A DNA stretch of 64,000 nucleotides from Xiphias gladius (GCF_016859285.1 NC_053409.1:27381539-27445538), one strand, 5' to 3'; positions 38,019-52,000 are shown, counted from the first letter of the stretch. The notes: generated from the letters alone by a model not told the origin. A program made the numbers and translations.

Positions 38019-41000
38019 ATGGACGAGTCGGCGTTGGAGCGTTACTTTGATGACTCCATTGCAAATGTGAGTACAGATTCTCAGGCTGCTGCTGAGCTGT
38101 TTGAAAAACCAAAACTTTATTCAAAGAGGTTCCAATGATCAGTGAGCACAGGCTGAAATGTCCGTATATGAAGAGAAGCTGAGGCGACTCGCCTTCTCTA
38201 TCACTGGAGGGAAAATCTGTCTTAAAAAGTCTGCTGATGACTTTAAATTCTCTAAGCTGAAGTGAATCAAAGTCTGAATATTCGGTGAGCGATCACACTG
38301 GAGGAAGGTGCCAGCTGAATGTAACCAAATGTGGAACTAACGATCCCCGCTCTTTGTTTCATCCTCACAGTTGTCTTCGAGTTCATCTGCCTGACATTTC
38401 ACCTTGTTTTTACTGCAGTATTTTACTTGGTTCAAATTAAATTCCAGATTAAGTTCTTCTGTCAGATACAATACATCAATTCATCAAAGAAACATTTAAC
38501 CAAACAGGAGCTCTGAACATTTTTAGATTTCTAGCACATGCAGCTTCAAAAGCTCAGGTCAGGTCTCCGTGTGAAGTTTACAGCTGACACTTCAAAACTC
38601 ACACCAGATTGAAATTCTGATGTTTTTTAGACTCATTGTATTTAAATCTGACTACTAATGGTGGATACTTAAATAAAAAAGCGATGAATTCCATTTTTTT
38701 TCTACTAGATCTGAACTCCTGGCAGCCTGGAGGCTTAGAAACAGCATCTTAGAAAAAGACCTGATCACCCGCTAAAAAGCTTTGACCACAAAGCCACCGA
38801 AAAGTTTGCAACATGCCGTTTTCCACATTGTCAAATACTAACTGATAAATATATTTCTGTGTCCCTGCATGATTTCCTACATGCAGTTTCAGAGCCTTTC
38901 CCACCATGCAAGGAGGATAATTCTGGTGGACAAGCCAAATATCGTTATTTATATTCTAATGTATGTTTCTGGTCTAGAAGAGTCAAGTTTGAGGGTTTTC
39001 ACTGGCAGTTGCACCTGAACAAGTTTTTAAAAACTCGGCATGTGATATTCCTGTGAAATGTAGAGGGTAAACTGACGATGTGAGCTGTGCAGCTCTGCCC
39101 CCGTGGAGGACATGAAGCTTTTAACCAGCGGAGCAGAGGGAGGATTTCTTAGACTTATACCTGGGCAGAGCTGCGATCCTCTGTGTTCAGTCAGAGATGA
39201 ACGCAGGTTAAACAACTGACAGTAAAAGTCAAATCAAGCTGGAGTCGGGGTGAGGGGTGTGGGTGAGGGGCCGACGGGGGCTGATCCATGAGGCTGAAAT
39301 CTGGATCAGCTGGCTGTTCAGAAATGGAGTCAGTGATCTCATAATGGCTGAATATTTCTTACTGATTTTTTTTCTTTTCTTCTTCTTCCTCCTGCAGGAC
39401 TCCAGCTTCATGTTGGAGGAGGAGCTGGGCCTCCAGAGCCCCGCCCCCCATCTACAGGACCCTGGCCCCTCCCTGCGGCACTCCTCTCACCTGGCGGCGA
39501 AGGCGGGGCTGAGCGGAGAGCTGGGGGAGGAGCTGGACCTCAGTTTTCTACCCGATGAACTCAACACACAGGAGGACACAGGTGTGACATCGCTGATGAA
39601 TGTGCTGTTTTTTCCAACAAACTACTGAAAATTTACATCAAGTAACAAACAATATGACCTCAGTAAATAAATATTCCCGTTCCAATTCGGCCAACATGAT
39701 TGAAGAAAAAAAGAGAAGTAATTGAATAAAAACCTTGTAAAGCTCCCAGGTGTTTAATGTTTAAACGGCTTTTTTTGTCACTAAGTTCGGCTGTAGATGA
39801 AATGTCTTGTTTGATACAGATAACAGGCAAAGAAAACTTTGTTGTTCTTCTTGTGAATTTTGGTTTGAGTGTAACATTTGGTCCAAATAACAAATTAAGT
39901 AAAACTATCATAATGAGTTCAGTGAATCCAAACAACCCAACCTGTGGAACCAGCCTCTAACTCTGATGTGCGATGTTTTACTTCAGCGGAAGCAGCAGCG
40001 AGTCAGACTGCAGCTCTGGACATCTCTCATGACAGCGGCGTCTGTCCAGACTACAACTCCCAGGATTCTGCAGCGGCTGACCCCCAGCAGGGGGCATCCA
40101 CGTCGGGACTGGGGACGGGTGCTTCCCCCTTCTGTCCCATGACCCCCATGACCCCCATGACCCCCATGACCCCTGTGACCGAGAGGTCGGGAATCATCCC
40201 ACAGTTGCAGTAAGTTACTGATGATTCCAGAAGCGAAGTACTGATACAGTATCTGTGGTACCGGTCCACAGACGTGTGCAATGTGCCAGAAACAAACGCA
40301 GACTTTGCAGGAAAATTTCATAAAAATCCAGCTGTTACAGAACAAGTACAAATCCTACACTGTTCCATAGGACTGATAGTGTACCGCACCTTCAGTATTA
40401 TCTTGTTTAGATATTAGTCTGTTTTTTAAAAATAATTACTGTGTATAAAATTTAGCTGGGAGACTTTAAAGTGTAACTCTGGTGTTATGCTGTATTTTGC
40501 TTCTTGTCAACAGATCTCAGGTACGGAGCCAAACCAAGATGTAAATTTTTAAAAACTCCTCCCACAATTAGATTCATTTTAAAAAGTTTCAGTCATTTTC
40601 CACAAACAGCTGCTCACCGTAGTTTTAATCAGACAAACAGGAGGAAACAGTGACTTTGTTGGGGACTATTTCCAGCGGCGGATTGGTCCACATCTGGTGC
40701 TGTAGTGTGTATTTGTGGCAGCAGGACGGTGTGTGTGGGGGACTGAGTGAAGATAAACTACAGTGGTTGTGTTCACGGTGATGAAGGAACATCTGTTAGT
40801 GGAGCCCTGTTCTTCTACAGACACCCAGCCGGCTACATCATGAATTATGTAGCTGTGATGTGTCTGAACATTGGATTTGTTGACACGAAGACAAATGGAG
40901 TTTTTCACCAGACTGACACTTAAAGTCTAATCATTAGGCTGAGTTCGGGTGTTCGGTGAAAGTGCGACAAGCCCGTGTTCAAACTTAGCTTTTCAGAAAG

Positions 41001-44000
41001 TGTTGCGTTTGCACCCTTTTGTGTATAAAATAAAGTGAAAATGAAAACAAACTGAGATGAGAATCGAGGCTTTGGAAGCTGTGGAATTCTTCTTTTTTTT
41101 TTTCCAGGCAGTTTTCTGACTTTCAGCTCTGTTTTGTGTGAGTAGGAACATCGTCTCAACAGTGAACCTGGGTTGTCCTCTGGACCTGAAGTTCATCGCC
41201 CTGCAAGCCAGAAATGCGGAGTACAACCCAAAGGTACTGAAACCTGACTTTCCACTGTCAGTCTGTCATTTTTAAAGGTGGGTTTGGAACACGAGGGGTT
41301 GGTCTGTTGCTCCCAGTCTCCTCATCACGGTCTTGTGTTTCAGCGTTTCGCAGCTGTCATCATGAGGATCCGCGAGCCTCGAACCACAGCGCTGATCTTC
41401 AGCTCGGGGAAGATGGTCTGTACAGGAGCCAAGAGGTCAGTTTGTCTGTCAGTTTCAGCCCTTTTCTCCTTAAAGAATTGAACTAGACCTAATGTAACGT
41501 GTCTTCGTCGTCATTGCCTCTAATTTTGTTCTGGAGAGAAACACCTGGAACTAAATTTAAGCTCTGCTCAGGTGATATATCCAAGGTCAGATACTCGCCG
41601 GGTTCGGCAGGAGCAGATGAGACATCGCCTTCACAACAGACACAGCAACAGTAATCCACTATTTCACTGTTGCGTCTGTCTGGAGCAGGACAACCGACCC
41701 TTTAAAGAAGAACCAAGCAACATGTTCCGGCCTCTTTAGTGTTTCTGTAGCGGAGGAGCTGCTGTCAGAAAATCACTCACAGATACAACACACAGGGAAA
41801 AAGAGCAGGAAGCATCAAAAAGAGCAAATAAGAAGACAGAAAAATCACAGTGCTGCAGTGGAACAAACTGAGAGGCTATGCAGTGGTTCAACATGCTGGA
41901 CTCTGACTCTAACCCAGGCCGAGTGACTTGGGTTGGAAGAAGAGTAAACCTGGAACAAAACAACAACGCTACCAGCTCCACTTCCTCCACTGACAGCTGA
42001 CTTATACAGCCGCAACTAAGGATCATTGTCGACTGATCTGACGATTACAGGCTAAAACCAAAAGAATTTCAGCCAAGTTTAATGTAGAACAGGAAAAGCA
42101 TCAAATTCTCTTAATGGAAGCTGACAACAGCTTTCTCGTTTTTGCTTGAAAAATTAGTCAATGAACTGATTTTACAAATTGGTGCTGACTAATCGTCACT
42201 CAGTCGTCTGATCAACTATTTGACTAATCGTTTCACCTCTATATGACATGGTCATCCTGCTGTCCCCTTGCTAATGACGTATCGCTGAGATGTCCTGGTT
42301 TATAAAACCCAGTGGACACAGAGAAGAACCTTGAGACTAGCAAGTGCTCAAGAATCCCAGGGTTTTTTAAATTCCAGACTGTAAAAAGAACCAGTTTACA
42401 TTTTGGTGAAGTCTCGCAGTGGAAAGGGCTTTTTTTAATCTCCGCTTACAGATATGACTTTGCTGGAAGATGTTTGTTTTCAGTTTATTAACCCTCTTCT
42501 CCCCTCTGGGTGTGTTTTGAGTGAGGAGCAATCACGGCTGGCAGCCAGGAAATACGCCCGGGTGGTGCAGAAACTTGGCTTCCCCGCTCGCTTCCTGGAC
42601 TTTAAGATCCAGAACATGGTGGCCAGCTGTGATGTCTGTTTCCCCATCAGACTGGAAGGACTGGTCCTGACCCACCAGCAGTTCAGCAGGTAGAAACGCT
42701 GACTGCTGCTCATTTATTGTTGAGGGGACGGGGTTAGCCTAGCTTAGCACAAAGATGGGAAGCAGGGGGAGATGGCTAGCCTATCTCCAACAACTCCAAG
42801 CCCTGGTAAGAGCATCTTTTGAAAATGGCAAAATTTCATGGTGAAATCAATTCATTTCAATGGCAGCACTGCAATCAGTAGATTCACCCACAAAGGGGAA
42901 GTAAACATGCAGAGATCTTTCAAATCGATGGACTTTGATGAACTTGAACTCGTGACTTTGCGCCATTCACCGATAGTAAAACGTTGATAACGTCCATCCT
43001 GTAGTCAGCTGGGTCTAGTTGGGTAGCTCGAGCCCAAGGTCAGGAGCCTAGAACTTAGAGCTAGCTTATTTTATGTTAGCTTAGACTTAACCTATGTTAC
43101 ATTAGCTTACAGTTATCTTATGTAACGTCAACGTCAAGAGTTAGCCTCTAGTTCCACTTAGTTTAGACTTAGCTTATGTTACATTAGCCTAGAGTTAGCC
43201 TCTACTTTAGCCTCTACATATTCAGACTTGGCTGTGTGAGTCCTTGGTAATTACAACAACAAGCCTTCCCGACGACAACAAGAGGAATCGGAGTAATTCA
43301 CTCGACTCCAGAAGACACTCAGGTCAGGCGTAGATATTTCGAAAGCACAAAAAAAAATTCTTTGAAAGAATTTCAACATTTTAACAGCTTGTGAGTAGAC
43401 TGGCGTTTCTTCTTGAATGATGATGTTGTAATTAGTACATAATTACATAGTTAGCTTTATTCAAACACGGCTACCGAGACTGATTGTATGTGTGCTTTTG
43501 TCTCCACGGTTATGAACCGGAGCTGTTTCCAGGCCTCATCTACCGGATGGTGAAACCTCGTATCGTCCTGCTCATCTTTGTGTCTGGGAAAGTGGTTCTG
43601 ACTGGTAGGGAAACTTACGTATCTCCACGTGGTTATGGTGAAGAAACAGCAGCCGGGTTGAGTTCAGTATCACTAAATACTAGTGAACAACTAAATCTAA
43701 TTCCCTGTGTCATTTTTTGACAAAGGCACCTTCCGTTCACCAACGGAAAAAAGTATCTCACAATTACGAGAAAACTTTTTGTGATAACAAAATCTTTATG
43801 TCATAACTCAGAGATCTGTTGTCTCTTTTAATGCAGCATTGGTAACTGATGTGTCAGGCTGTTGTGGTAGAGTTTTAGCTACATGCTAACAGTTACGTTT
43901 TGATGTGGAGCGTGTCAACTCACAGTAAGTGCTTCTCATAATTACCAAAGACAGGCACTAGTTTTCTTGTAGTTCTGAGATCTGTTTTTTTTTTTTTATG

Positions 44001-44226
44001 AGCTACAGATATCATAATTGAGATTAATTCTTGTAATTATCATTTTTCATAATGATGAGATATAGATTTTTTTCTTTGGTGAATCCATTTCCATATAACT
44101 TTTTTAAAAGAAAATTGTAATAGTTATGTAGTCGTGTGTTAAATTCCAGGAGCTAAAGAACGAGCTGAGATCTACGAAGCATTTGAGAACATTTATCCGA
44201 TCCTGAGAGGCTTCAGGAAACAGTGA
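38019..44226 (+). CDS. tbpl2: TBPL2 (TRF3/TBP2), vertebrate TBP paralogue
   Basis: Eight coding exons (38019-38066, 39398-39581, 39987-40209, 41146-41233, 41344-41435, 42522-42689, 43510-43604, 44150-44226) give 975 nt, 324 residues plus TGA. The N-terminus [16 protein letters not shown] and the [12 protein letters not shown] motif mark TBPL2 rather than TBP. Residues about 142-151 carry four MTP-type repeats before SGIIPQLQ. The C-terminal saddle (about 155-324) has both direct repeats. The DNA-intercalating phenylalanines are F183, F200, F274 and F291, with the same spacing as yeast F99, F116, F190 and F207. Known role: replaces TBP at promoters in oocytes and early development. All borders are GT-AG except the acceptor of exon 7, which reads GG (43508-43509). 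Neighbour ATG14 downstream, as in human. Confidence 0.93.
40139..40180 (+). repeat. in-frame ATGACCCCC repeats in TBPL2
   Basis: Four near-perfect 9 bp units encode M-T-P repeats followed by V-T. TBP and TBPL2 proteins carry a shorter MTPMTP motif here, so this copy is expanded. Confidence 0.8.
42015..42245. repeat. cgattaatcg-type MITE copy in TBPL2 intron 5
   Basis: 'aggaaaagcatcaaattctc', 'tttgcttgaaaaattagtca' and 'gactaatcgtttcacctct' match the family's right half. Confidence 0.5.
42718..42860. repeat. dispersed repeat in TBPL2 intron 6
   Basis: 'ttagcctagcttagcacaaa' and 'aagcagggggagatggctag' resemble an abundant percomorph repeat of unclear class. Imperfect 'ttagcttagacttaacctatg' repeats follow at 43068-43225. 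Confidence 0.4.
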
Positions 44227-44370
44227 CAACTCGGACAGCACTTCCTGTTCATTTGTAAATAGATTGAATACGTGTGTGTTTGTGTGTGTATTTTATTGTG
44301 TTACGCGGCAGAGTTGTGGACGGTAAATGAGTCGGTTGTTTGTTGAATGTTTCACCATCCTGGAAAAAAT

Positions 44371-44376
44371 AATAAA
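44371..44376 (+). terminator. polyadenylation signal of TBPL2
   Basis: AATAAA 145 bp after the TGA, preceded by a GT-rich stretch (44271-44290). The 3' UTR would be about 170 bp. Confidence 0.7.
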
Positions 44377-44435
44377 CGACAGGTTTTCAAATCGCTGCAC
44401 AGGAAACTTCTGTTACACAACTGATTTTGTGTTTT

Positions 44436-45251
44436 ACATTGGCGAGAAAGTCAGTGAACCCTCTGGAATGAACTGGTCATAAAACGTTTATTTTGGAGAG
44501 CAGCGACTTCCTGGTCCCGTCCTGCCATTGGAACCACGCTCCATGCACCATGATCTGTGTACGGTGACTCATGTCAACCAGCTCCAGTGATTCCTTTAAG
44601 CCTTTAGCTGCTATTCTGGGGATGTTTTTTTGTTTTTTCTTTTCTTTTTCACCTCACTGATCATTCTGTGTTGTTCCTTTGGAGTCGTCCCAGCTGGACG
44701 TCCACTTCCAGAGAGAGAAGCCCCAGAGGTAAATCGTCTCCATTTGTAGACCGTCTGTCAGACAGTGGACTGATGAATGTCCGTCTAAACTCTGTGAGAC
44801 GACTCTGTAAACCTTTCCGGCTTCACGGAAATCAACAGCTCTTCATCCCGAGTCTTGTGAGATCTTTTCGTGAGACATGGGTCGCATCAGCAGATGCTTC
44901 TTGTGAATGTCCAACTCAAAATGAGTGTTTCTATAAGTCACAGCAGCTGTAACCCAGACCTCCGGTCTGGTCTCACTGACTGGACTCCAGGTTTGATCAA
45001 TCCTGACTCCAGCTGGCTTCTGTTGACGTCATCAGCCGAGAGGTTCGCGTCGTTTTTCCGACCTACGCTGTGAATGTTTGAAGGATGTTTTCCATATGGA
45101 CGAGAACAACACGATGGTTTGTGTGTTGGTTGTGTTCGTTCATCATCGTAACTCAGACGAAGATCTGATGTTTTATCTCTTATTTTAAGACAGATTTATA
45201 AAGAAATGCAGATCAGTCCAAAGGGGTCACATCCTTTTTCTTGCGACTGTA
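44436..45251 (-). mobile_element. Tc1/mariner-type DNA transposon remnant
   Basis: Ends are inverted: 'acattggcgagaaagtcag..gaacc' on the left and 'ggttc/cccc..tttcttgcgactgta' on the right. Minus strand from about 44878 down shows a transposase N-terminus (a start codon, SHEKISQDSG, then RAVDFREAGKVYRVVSQSLD). A stop and frameshifts follow. Size 816 bp, so the catalytic part is deleted. Starts about 60 bp after the TBPL2 poly(A) signal. Confidence 0.65.
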
Positions 45252-45779
45252 TCTTCTTCTGAATCAGACATAACATAATACTGTAAACTCAGATTTGAAC
45301 AACAATGACTCCTTCGAAAATCCGGTTAGAAAATCGCCGACTCGACCTTTAAAATCAATGACTTGAACTCTGATAGTTGAACTTGAAGGTGTGATCAGTG
45401 ACTCAGAGTGAAGATGGATCAATCGGACTTCTGGATCGGTGACTTTGATTTCAATGTTAACAATTTGCTCTGACCTGAAAACGAACATATAATATATAAA
45501 CGAGTGAATAAAAAGGGTTTAATACAGTGTCCCTGATGCTTTAACTTGGAAGTACATTCAAAACCGTTCGGCGTGACAAATCAGAAATAGAAGCATTGTT
45601 TTTCATAACTAGAGAGACTGGACTAGTGCGAATAACGCAGCGAATCGCGCAGTGATGTAAATATAGATATTCTCTGATAAGCTGAACGGTTTTTAATTCA
45701 ATTTTAAACTTTCAACTTGAACTTTTAACTTGGCCTGAACTTCTGCGTGACGCTGGTTTCTTTGACTCCGCCCACGGCG

Positions 45780-45832
45780 TTACGTCATTACATAAACAAA
45801 ACCGTCACGTTTTTCGAGAGGAAGCCGGAAGT
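45780..45832. promoter_or_regulatory. ATG14 promoter motifs (CRE-like and ETS)
   Basis: TTACGTCA at 45780-45787 and CCGGAAGT at 45825-45832, 230-280 bp upstream of the ATG14 start, plus a CCGCCC box at 45768-45773. These match CREB/ATF, ETS/GABP and Sp1 sites. Binding is inferred from sequence alone. Confidence 0.4.
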
Positions 45833-46061
45833 AGCGGACTCATCGTCTGCTTATCAAAACAACAACATTTGTGTGTCAGCCCGTCATCACTCCAGAGTTT
45901 TAACATAATATGACAGCGACATCACAGAAAATATAACGGTCAGACCATCCGCATGGAGCCGTAGAGAGCACTGTGCCGAGCGGCTAGTTCATTCCAGCTT
46001 TAATAGGTTTAAATTGAACGTTAGCCTAGCTGGTTAGCCGAGCTCTTTGCTCTCCCTCCCC

Positions 46062-49000
46062 ATGGCGTCCTCAGCGGGACTCCCACCGCTCGGCCCGGAC
46101 AGAGCCGTTTCATCCTCCGGCCCCCACTCTGGGGGCAGGCCGCCTCTCCGGCCCCATCACTCGCATCAGGCTCACTCCACCCCGGGCTGTCTGATGCTGG
46201 AATCAGTGGACGACGCGGAGGGTCTGTACGTGGCGGTGGAGCGGTGCCCCCTGTGCAGCACCTCCCGCCGCAGGCTCACCTGTGCCCGGTGCGTCCGGGC
46301 CGGGGACTTCGTGTACTTTGACGGAAGGAACACGGAGAGGTAAAGTTTGGTCCTGAAATCTTCAAATTTCAGCCTGTGCTCACTTGTCTTTTTACTGCCA
46401 ATGCTGAACTTCATAGGCATATTTTAAAGTTTTAATGTTTCCTTAATCTTACCGGACACACTCAATCTATCAGGTTATATAAGGTGTCGGGATAAGAATA
46501 TGAACCCCCTTTACAGTTCGGCATAAATATTAGTACTTAAAGACACATAACTCCCAACAAATCTTTTCTGTTTTTTAATACATACACGCCGCTTGCAACT
46601 GACCAAACGCAGTTTTGGTGGAAGGTAAAAGCGGGGCTGAGAGAAATAAAGGTTATTATTTTATTGCTATAATTGCTGATAAGTTTATAACATGCATGCC
46701 GAATTGAAAAGTGAATCATTGTAATAAAAAAAATGTAATTATATCCTTTATATATTTCTTATTCAGCTGTACCATCCACGTTACGTTGACAATTTCTGAT
46801 TTTACACACAGAGGTTTCTCTTGCAGACGACAGATTCAGTACCGCAGACGAATTCATTTTAATCGTGTTTTTATTTAATTAATTTGAACTTAGATTTATA
46901 CCGCCAAGCTGGCAAAGGCTTTTCCATATCAGTTAATTCAAAATCTGTTGACAGCACCAAGTCATTATCATCAGCTCGGGCTAGTTAGCATTAGCTGCTA
47001 ACACTTCTTGGTTCAGATAGCGGGTGTTTGAGGCTCGTTAGCTGTGTTTTGATGTTTGCGTCCAGGCTGCTGGTTTCCGCCAGGTTCATTAGACTCCGTT
47101 AGAGGTTGTTTTGCCACTGCTGCGTCAGCCTGTAACCTGGTGTTAGTTTGACCAGGTTAGCTGCCCTGCTGCAGTAACACAACACGTGAAAACCCAAAAT
47201 AACTGCCCTCATAGTCGTCATGTCAGGGGGCATTTCACCAAACTGGGCTCCGGGGACCGCCAGGGGGACCAAGTCAACAACTACACCGCTACTCTGAAGT
47301 TTTGATGTTACACAAATACATTCCTACTGTGACTGTTTCGATGTGTCGGTGTTTTGCCTCTGCAGATACACAGAAAAGTTGGAGCGGCTGAAGAAGCTGA
47401 AGGAGGAAAAGGAGCAGCTGCAACACAGGTGAAACTTGCAGCTGCTGATGGCAAAATAAGTGTGGTGACAGTCTAGTTCAGTCAAACTGACCTGCTGACA
47501 GTGGTTTTCCTATAATCTGAGAGAGACTGTGATGTCTGGGGCTGATAATATTAGCAGTACTGATAAAACTCTACACATACTGTATAAATAATGTCCCCGT
47601 ATTCATTTGTATGGTATTACAGCCGGACAGGTCTGCAGCTGTGTGTCCGTATCAGCTCTGGTAACTGAAAACTTTAACTCTTCTCTTTTCACAGAGTCAT
47701 CCAGGCCATGGACAAGAAGCTGCAGGCTGATGAGATGGTGAGTCCAGCTCTGTCACTTTAACCCGGGGACAGGTACTGTGAAAAAGCTGTTGTGGAAATC
47801 ATCTTTGGACTGTTGTTTGTAGTTTCTGATGTGTCTGGCATCAGTTGGCCCGTATCCACAGGCTGACTGAGGACGTTCGGTCGGTGAGGGAGAACTCTGA
47901 TCGCCTGTTCAGCCCAACGAATCACTGATTTCACCAGTTCAGTGAGGTCTGTCCTTTTTCTCCTCCATAAGCAGGGGCCTGCAGCAGACAAAGCTGTTGT
48001 GACTTTTGATCAGGTTGATTCTTATTTTGTATTTTGAGCAAAAATGAACAAAGATTAGTGGTAAAGCAATAACTGATAACAGCACAAACATTAAAACGGG
48101 TATAACAAATTAAAAAGAACTAGTTAAAGAGAGGAAACAGCGAGTCAGTCAGACAGGGACTGTCCTGTTGGATTATTACACAGGGTGCAAATGAATTTCT
48201 TATCAATTAAGTGCAAACAAAGTATTTTGTTAAAGAGGAAAGTCTGAATCCTTTGACCTTATGTGTTTCAGCAACAAGGAAGTTCTCAGACTCTGTGTTT
48301 TTGTCTTATAACTTCCTGTCCTATAACACGGGAAGTAGGGGTGTGTCACATTATTCAAATTGACCTCTGCTGCTTGTGATCACCTTTACTTGCGTTTTAG
48401 CAAATACAGACGGTGACAGATTAAACCTGAACAATGGGTGGAGAAACAGGATGACAATGCCCCCGTCCACGGGGCAGGAGGGGTCACTGAATGGTTGGAT
48501 GAGCATGAGGATGATGTGAATCACGTGCTGTGACCGTCACAGTCACCGGATCTCAACCCAGTCGAACACCCGTGGGAGGTTCTGGACCCACGTGTTAGAC
48601 AGCGCTCTCCGCCACCACCATCAAAACACCAGATGAGGGAACATCTTTAGGAAGAATGGAGTTCATTCCTCCAGTAGAGTTCCAGAGACTTGGAGGATCA
48701 ATGATGAGGAGCACTGAAGCTGTTCTGGATCCTCGTGGTGGCCCGACACCTGACTGAGACACTTTATGCTGGTTTTTCCTTTAATCTGTCACCTGTCAGT
48801 ATATAAGTAGTTTTATGTATAGTTTTCATGGTGACAGGTCAGGATGAGTTTGTGTTTTATTGTGTGTTTGTAAAGATGTGATATTATAACACACACCTGA
48901 GTGTTGACAAACAGACTGTATATATCACACAGCTCTGTGAAAAGTTGTATTTTAATTCAAATTTATAAATCAGTTTCCAGAGCAGCACTTTCAAATCAGC

Positions 49001-52000
49001 TGGTTTGCAGAGCAAATTTATAGCTGGCTGTGTGAACTGAGCAGGAGCGTGTAACTTGTACTGGGAGGTTGGCACAAGATCTGCAGCTCAGTCCCGACGA
49101 GTCTGTACCTAAGCCCTGAAGGAAGCAGCTCCGCACCAACACGTCCGAGACCTGCTTACTGACACTGCAGAAGCGATTTTACTTTCACAAAGATCAACCA
49201 TTGAGCCTTCTGAGCTATTTAAGCAAGACGTGCCCATTTGTATTTAGTGTACGTAGGAGCTTTCAAACACAGAGGAATCTCAAAATGTCTGGATTACAGA
49301 GGAGAAGTAACCGCTGAAACCAACAGGTGACAGATCCGGGCGAGCTGATATTCTTTCTCTGTCGAGCTCCACAAGCACACGGAGGAAAAAATGTACCAGC
49401 TTCAACTCACCAAACGTCAGCTTTATTTAAACACTAAAACAATGAAAAACCCAGAGACTGACGAGCACGTTTCTTCATGTTGAAATGACTGGATTAAACG
49501 TGAATGTCTGAGATTTCATGTTCACCACAGATCAGACAGAATAAACTAAGGAGCTGCTGTTTCCTCAGAAATGGAAGCTTATGTCGTGTAAGATGAAGAT
49601 CGAGCAGCTGAAGGAGGCGGTGGCCTGGGGCAACGAGGAGGTGAAGAGCGGTGAGTCTGTGTCTGCAGGGTTTTAAACTTGTTGTGGTCACGTGATGGTC
49701 TCTGTTGCATCCTTCATTCTTCTCCTCCTGCAGATAAAGACCTCCACCTGCGCTCTCAGGAGGAGAGTCAGCGGCTGCAGCGTCGGGCCGGACGCCACCA
49801 GGAGAAACGGGACAAAATTGAGCGTCACAACCGCCGTCTGGGGGAGCTGCTGGAGAGACGCAGCCGGGAGCTGCAGAGCAGACTGAGTCAGCTGGCTGCT
49901 CTGAGACGAGAACACATCCTGGAGCTCACCACACACATCTTCCCCACACAGGAGGAGAAACAGGGCAGCAGGTGAGACTAAACACACCTGACCTCTGACA
50001 TTAGCAACACCTTTTTTTTGGAGAGAGAGATTTACGGCTAATGAGATTTTTACAATCTCATCAGTACAACCCTTTTTAGTTCTGGGATTAAACTAAATTT
50101 AAGTTTTATTAAACTAAGAGTAAACTACACATCACAGACAAAGTATAGGAAGAGAATAAAATTAAATTAAATCTAGACTTAAGACCCAGACTCTCCTCAT
50201 TTTCTTTATGTATTTAGCTTGTTTTCTTGGGTTATGTGAAAGGCGCTAAAATCAAATTTATTAATAATAATAATAATAATAAGAAGAAGTAGCAGAAGAA
50301 AAAAATAAAAGATTGTACCACAGAAGAAGACACTGTTAACCTGTCCTCTGCCCCTGCGTTTGTCTGTCAGAGACCCCGCGGACGTGGTGGCAGAGTGCGA
50401 CCCAGCGTTGACCTCCAGCACGGTGAGCGAGCTGGCCGAGGCTCGGAGGACCACCTACCTGTCGGGACGCTGGATCTGGGACGACCAGAACGGTGAGACC
50501 AGCATCAGCATCACGGGACCCCCTGTCACCTTGCCCAGCAACGGAGACTGCTCCGCCTACTACAGCTGGGTGGAGGAGAAGAGCACCAATCAGGGCCCAG
50601 GTGAGGGGGGGGGCACTCAGTGGTCTGCTCAGTGGTGAATTCAGATTTAGAAAGAAAGCAGAGTTCATGCCCTGGACACGGCTTTGTTTGTTTGATTGTG
50701 GAGTTTTTGAGGCTCCATTTGGTGTAAATGTAGTTCACTATGTAGTAAATAGGGAGTGATAGCAGACACAGTCGAGGTTTTAGCCCAACTACAGTCCCCA
50801 TCCAGACAAGTCCAGTCCAGATGACCAGGAATCGTATTCACCGTCTGAGTTTTAGGAGGAACTCCTTAAAGCAACGTTAGTCAGTCTTAACTTTCAGTTT
50901 TGACTGACAGTGATTCACAAAGTATTTTATCTGTAAAATATCTGTTCGCGGTCCAGAGGGTCCTGGGTCACTGAGACCTGATCCCGGTCAGTCAGCTGCT
51001 GCAGGGAATCCATCTCATCACGTCACCGTTTTGGAAAAATACGACGATGCTGAACTTTTTAAAGCACATTTTGATAGCAGCCATTTAACAAGGATTCTCT
51101 CAGCTTACAAACAAATGGAAAGAATCAGGTAACGCCAGGGTGACGGTCTGTTCCGCCGCCGAATTATTCATCAAACCAGGAATGCTCGTCCCCAATGTCT
51201 TCAACAGTTAATTAAGTGCATATTAAAAAATTACCGAAAGAAAGGAAAAAAAAATGGCAGATGCCACGATCTACCTGGGGCCGGTTGAACTCGACTTCAA
51301 ATATCGTGTTTGTTCGACCAACAGTCCAAAACCCAAATATATTCAGAAAATCCGAGACACTACAAACATCTTAAATGAGTAGTTAATTATTAAAAAAATA
51401 AAAATCAGTTGACTAACGGGTGAATCGTTTCAGCTCTATATTACAGCGTGTGGATCAGAGACTGAGAGACTCCGATGGGGGTTTTCTGTTTGTTTGTCGG
51501 GAGGAAAAGTGAAGCTTCATGTTTTTATAGGACAGTTTATCAACAGCTGCTCTGTGGAGCTTTGGGATCCTCATATGAACCGATATCAACACTTTTACAC
51601 ACATTTACATATAAAAGGGAAATGAACAGAGGCGATTTGGTCTGTGTTACATGTAGCTTTGGTTTTTAACCTACACTGCAGATTGGATGTTACACGTGTC
51701 TTTTGTCTGCATCTCTAGTCAATGAGGTTGTCTTTTCTACTGGAACAGTCTGTTAGTGGAGCTCTGAGTCAGGTACAGGTGAGGTGAAGTGTGATCACCT
51801 GATCCGAGCTGAGCTGCTGGTGCCAGCGTCAGCTCTGTTGTCCTATCTACGGACTGACCCTTCACTTTGTGTCCCCTGTCTGTACGGGGTCTGACCTCTG
51901 ACCTCCCGTGTGCTGCAGAGCTGGACCACATTAACCCAGCTCACACCATCAGCGCTGCTCTCTGCTACGCCACGCAGCTCGTCACCATCCTGTCTCACAT

